DNA from: Kiritimatiellia bacterium
GTDB taxonomy: Bacteria; Verrucomicrobiota; Kiritimatiellia; RFP12; DVOR01
Length of the DNA stretch: 7,819 nt
Direction: 5' to 3'
NCBI GenBank assembly: GCA_900771325.1
Contig: CAAGNN010000145.1
Location: 1-7,819, forward strand
Below the pieces are notes generated by a model. That model searched no databases and was not told where the DNA came from. It saw nothing but the letters and a program-made list of their open reading frames with translations. A program made the position numbers and the translations under genes. Of the stretch, positions 6,189 through 7,819 are shown one piece after another; position 1 is the first letter of the stretch, and each line of letters opens with the position of its first letter.

Positions 6189-6716
6189 ATGGAGAGCACG
6201 TATAGCGCAGAGACTTTGGCGTTGGCCGGCGAACTGATTGCGGTTTGCCGGGCGCGGGGGGTGCGCATTGGGACGGCGGAGTCGTGCACCGGCGGGCTGA
6301 TTGGGGGCGCGTTGACGGCGGTGGCGGGCGCGAGCGAGGTCTTTGAGGGGGGCGTGATGGCCTACCAAAATCGCGTGAAGCACCGGGTGCTGGGGGTGCG
6401 CGAGGAGACCTTGGCGAGCGTGGGGGCGGTGAGCGCGGCGTGCGCCGAGGAGATGGCGTGCGGGGCGCGGTTGGCGCTAGGGGGGATTGAGCTAGGGCTT
6501 TCGGCCACGGGGATTGCGGGGCCGGGCGGGGGCACGGCGGAGAAGCCGGTGGGGTTGGTCTACCTTGGCTGCTCGTTGGGGGCGAGGTGCCGGGTGGCGG
6601 AATGTCATTTCTCGGGCGATCGCGCGGCGGTGCGCCGGGCGACGGTTGAGCAGAGTTTACGGTTGGCACTTGCGTGCCTATCAGAAAGAGAGAAGGACGA
6701 AAATGGTCAAGATTGA
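6189..6716 (+). CDS. pncC: CinA C-terminal domain protein, NMN amidohydrolase (PncC type)
   Basis: A 175-residue protein made only of the CinA C-terminal domain; the N-terminal MoaB-like domain of full-length CinA is absent, as in stand-alone PncC. Members deamidate nicotinamide mononucleotide to nicotinic acid mononucleotide, recycling NMN into NAD synthesis. Motifs: TAESCTGGLIGG (29-40) with the probable catalytic Ser32, VMAYQNRVKHRVLGV (56-70) with a conserved Lys64, SATGIAGPGGG (105-115), EKPVGLVYLG (118-127), and the family-typical FSGDRAAVRRATVEQSL (141-157). The ATG at 6189 fits the family N-terminus; an upstream in-frame ATG (6147) adds 14 unrelated residues and precedes the likely -10. 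No clear SD is seen. The last 14 nt overlap ilvE, so translation may be coupled. Codon choice (many GCG, GGG, TTG) looks different from the GCC/CTC-rich pckG and ilvE, perhaps reflecting low expression. Family is sure; NMN activity is inferred from homology. Confidence 0.9.
   Translation: MESTYSAETLALAGELIAVCRARGVRIGTAESCTGGLIGGALTAVAGASEVFEGGVMAYQNRVKHRVLGVREETLASVGAVSAACAEEMACGARLALGGIELGLSATGIAGPGGGTAEKPVGLVYLGCSLGARCRVAECHFSGDRAAVRRATVEQSLRLALACLSEREKDENGQD
6692..6697 (+). promoter_or_regulatory. Ribosome binding site of ilvE inside pncC
   Basis: GAAGGA lies 5 nt before the ATG at 6703 and is embedded in the last codons of pncC. It decides the ilvE start over the longer open frame that reaches back to 6514 within pncC. 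Confidence 0.85.
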
Positions 6717-7719
6717 TTGGTCGAGCCTTGGCTTCTCGTATATGCCGACGAAGAGCCATATTCGTTACACCTGGAAGGACGGCGCCTGGGATGCGGGCAT
6801 CCTGGTGAACGAGCCGACGATTACGATGTCGGTGGCCGCCGGGTGCTTGCACTACGGTCAGGAGTGCTTCGAGGGGCTCAAGGTCTTCCGCCAGCAGGAT
6901 GGCAAGGTGGTCGCCTTCCGTCCGCAGCAGAATGCCGAGCGGATGCAGCGGACCGCGGTCAAGACGGTGATGCCGCCGGTGCCCACCGAGATGTTCCTGG
7001 ATGCGCTCAAGCGCGTGGTGCTGGATAATATCGACTATGTGCCGCCCTACGGGACCGGTTGCTCGCTCTACGTCCGCCCCCTGCTCATTGGCACCGGCCC
7101 GCAGATTGGCGTGGCTCCGGCCGCCGAGTACACCTTCCTGATGATGGTGATGCCGATGGGCGACTACTACAAGGGCGGCATCAAGCCCGTGCGCGCGATT
7201 ATCTTTGATGAGTACGACCGCGCCGCCCCGCAAGGGATGGGCGATGTGAAGGTGGGCGGGAACTACGCCGCCAGCCTCTTTGCCCACGAAAAGGCCCACC
7301 ACCTGGGCTATCCCGTGGAGCTCTATCTGGACGCCAAGACGCACACCAACGTCGAGGAGTTCGCCACCTCCAACTTCCTGGGCTTCAAGAAGGACGGCAC
7401 CTTCGTGACGGTGAAGTCTAACTCGGTGCTCCCCTCGGTGACCAACCTCTCCTTGCAGCAGTTGGCCAAGGACCTGGGCCACAAGGTGGAAGTGCGCACG
7501 GTGCCCTACGAGGAGCTGCGCGACTTCGCGGAAATCGGCGCCTGCGGCACGGCCGTGGTCGTCACGCCCGTCTGCGAGGTCCATCGCGGGGAGGAGGTCA
7601 TCGAGATTGGCTCGAAGACCGAGTGCGGCCCGCTCCTGCGTAAGCTGCACGATGCCGTTCAGGATATTCAGTTTGGGCGCGCGCCCGATCCGCACGGGTG
7701 GTGCTATCCCATCGCCTAA
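6703..7719 (+). CDS. ilvE: Branched-chain amino acid aminotransferase
   Basis: A 338-residue fold-type IV PLP enzyme that moves the amino group between glutamate and the 2-oxo acids of leucine, isoleucine and valine, the last step of their synthesis. It resembles the eukaryotic-like (BCAT) branch of the family, typically 330-360 residues: HYGQECFEGLKVFRQQDGKV (50-69), YVRPLLIGTGPQIGV (123-137), then GDVKVGGNYAASLFAHEKAH (180-199), where Lys183 should form the Schiff base with PLP. NVEEFATSNFLGF (216-228) replaces the usual EVGTMN-like motif, with Glu218 or Glu219 the candidate PLP contact. GACGTAVVVTPV (279-290) forms the phosphate/substrate loop; the mammalian mitochondrial CXXC redox switch is not present. 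The C-terminus DIQFGRAPDPHGW matches the family ending. The ATG at 6703 is chosen for its SD and length, and it overlaps pncC by 14 nt. The putative ilvB begins 32 bp downstream, consistent with a branched-chain operon. Codon choice suggests high expression. Confidence 0.97.
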   Translation: MVKIDWSSLGFSYMPTKSHIRYTWKDGAWDAGILVNEPTITMSVAAGCLHYGQECFEGLKVFRQQDGKVVAFRPQQNAERMQRTAVKTVMPPVPTEMFLDALKRVVLDNIDYVPPYGTGCSLYVRPLLIGTGPQIGVAPAAEYTFLMMVMPMGDYYKGGIKPVRAIIFDEYDRAAPQGMGDVKVGGNYAASLFAHEKAHHLGYPVELYLDAKTHTNVEEFATSNFLGFKKDGTFVTVKSNSVLPSVTNLSLQQLAKDLGHKVEVRTVPYEELRDFAEIGACGTAVVVTPVCEVHRGEEVIEIGSKTECGPLLRKLHDAVQDIQFGRAPDPHGWCYPIA

Positions 7720-7751
7720 GGCGTGGGAGTGGTTTAGCAAGAAAGGACCTT

Positions 7752-7819
7752 ATGTCTCCAGCGAACTTTCAACAGGGCCGCAGCGGTGCGCAGTGCGTGG
7801 TGGATGGGCTGCTCAACAA
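7752..7819 (+). CDS. ilvB: Probable acetolactate synthase large subunit, 5' fragment
   Basis: Only the first 22 codons and part of the next are in the window: MSPANFQQGRSGAQ followed by CVVDGLLN. The SGAQxVVDxLL pattern resembles the opening helix of the thiamine-diphosphate-binding domain of acetolactate synthase, which in the family is followed by GVxxVFGYPGG; that region lies past the window end. AAAGGA (7742-7747) precedes the ATG by 4 nt. The gap of 32 bp from ilvE, with no terminator, suggests the same operon, and the enzyme would supply acetolactate to the same pathway IlvE completes. Other thiamine-diphosphate enzymes share this start, so the symbol is tentative. Confidence 0.5.
   Translation, partial: MSPANFQQGRSGAQCVVDGLLN

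Noticed and set aside
5786..6383. Proline/arginine-rich repeat proteins encoded by the 22-bp array on either strand
   Set aside because: A 22-bp repeat without stop codons gives 22-residue periodic translations in several frames at once. None has an SD or non-repeat domain.
3643..7740. Single 1365-residue minus-strand frame that would fuse about 740 residues to PckG
   Set aside because: The extension is the reverse of ilvE and pncC plus the stop-free 22-bp array (PGSEVNPPRVRGQPAPGPRS-type repeats). PckG has a proper start and SD at 5511.

Overview
This GC-rich bacterial window (7,819 bp) carries three complete housekeeping or surface genes, a compact CinA-domain gene, the first codons of a fifth gene, and two intergenic regions that share a 22-bp repeat family. 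There is no rRNA, tRNA, CRISPR array, transposase or phage gene. No family assignment could be checked by search. The combination of a large BspA-like leucine-rich-repeat surface protein ending in FYRIRISK, a GTP-type PEP carboxykinase and strong Shine-Dalgarno sites points tentatively to a Verrucomicrobiota/Lentisphaerota/Kiritimatiellota-type (PVC) organism, perhaps host-associated. That placement is inference.

Layout. Positions 1-437 are non-coding. They hold a decayed 22-bp repeat array with a leading inverted copy (104-205) and a cluster of GC-rich hairpins (230-428). Positions 438-3446 (minus strand) encode a secreted 1002-aa BspA-like protein with 25 repeats of about 23 residues, with a good SD and a TTGACT-N18-TAGAAT promoter. 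A perfect 11-bp hairpin with a T-run (3587-3624) terminates pckG, which lies at 3643-5511 on the same strand with its own SD and promoter. The two minus-strand genes are therefore separate transcription units.

Positions 5512-6188 are the divergent intergenic region. It has the pckG promoter, a short degenerate repeat, an alternating purine-pyrimidine tract, and a tandem array of eleven full 22-bp units plus a partial twelfth (5849-6104), headed by an inverted partial copy (5831-5840). From 6189 rightwards lies a plus-strand unit: a stand-alone CinA C-terminal (PncC-type NMN amidohydrolase) gene, then ilvE (branched-chain aminotransferase, overlapping by 14 nt), then the start of a probable acetolactate synthase large subunit (ilvB) at 7752, cut by the window end.

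IlvE and the putative IlvB belong to the same branched-chain amino acid pathway. PckG (oxaloacetate to PEP) and PncC (NAD salvage) are central metabolism. The LRR protein is the accessory element. I see no convincing new multi-gene system. The most unusual structures are the 22-bp repeat family in both intergenic regions and the mosaic, internally duplicated LRR gene.
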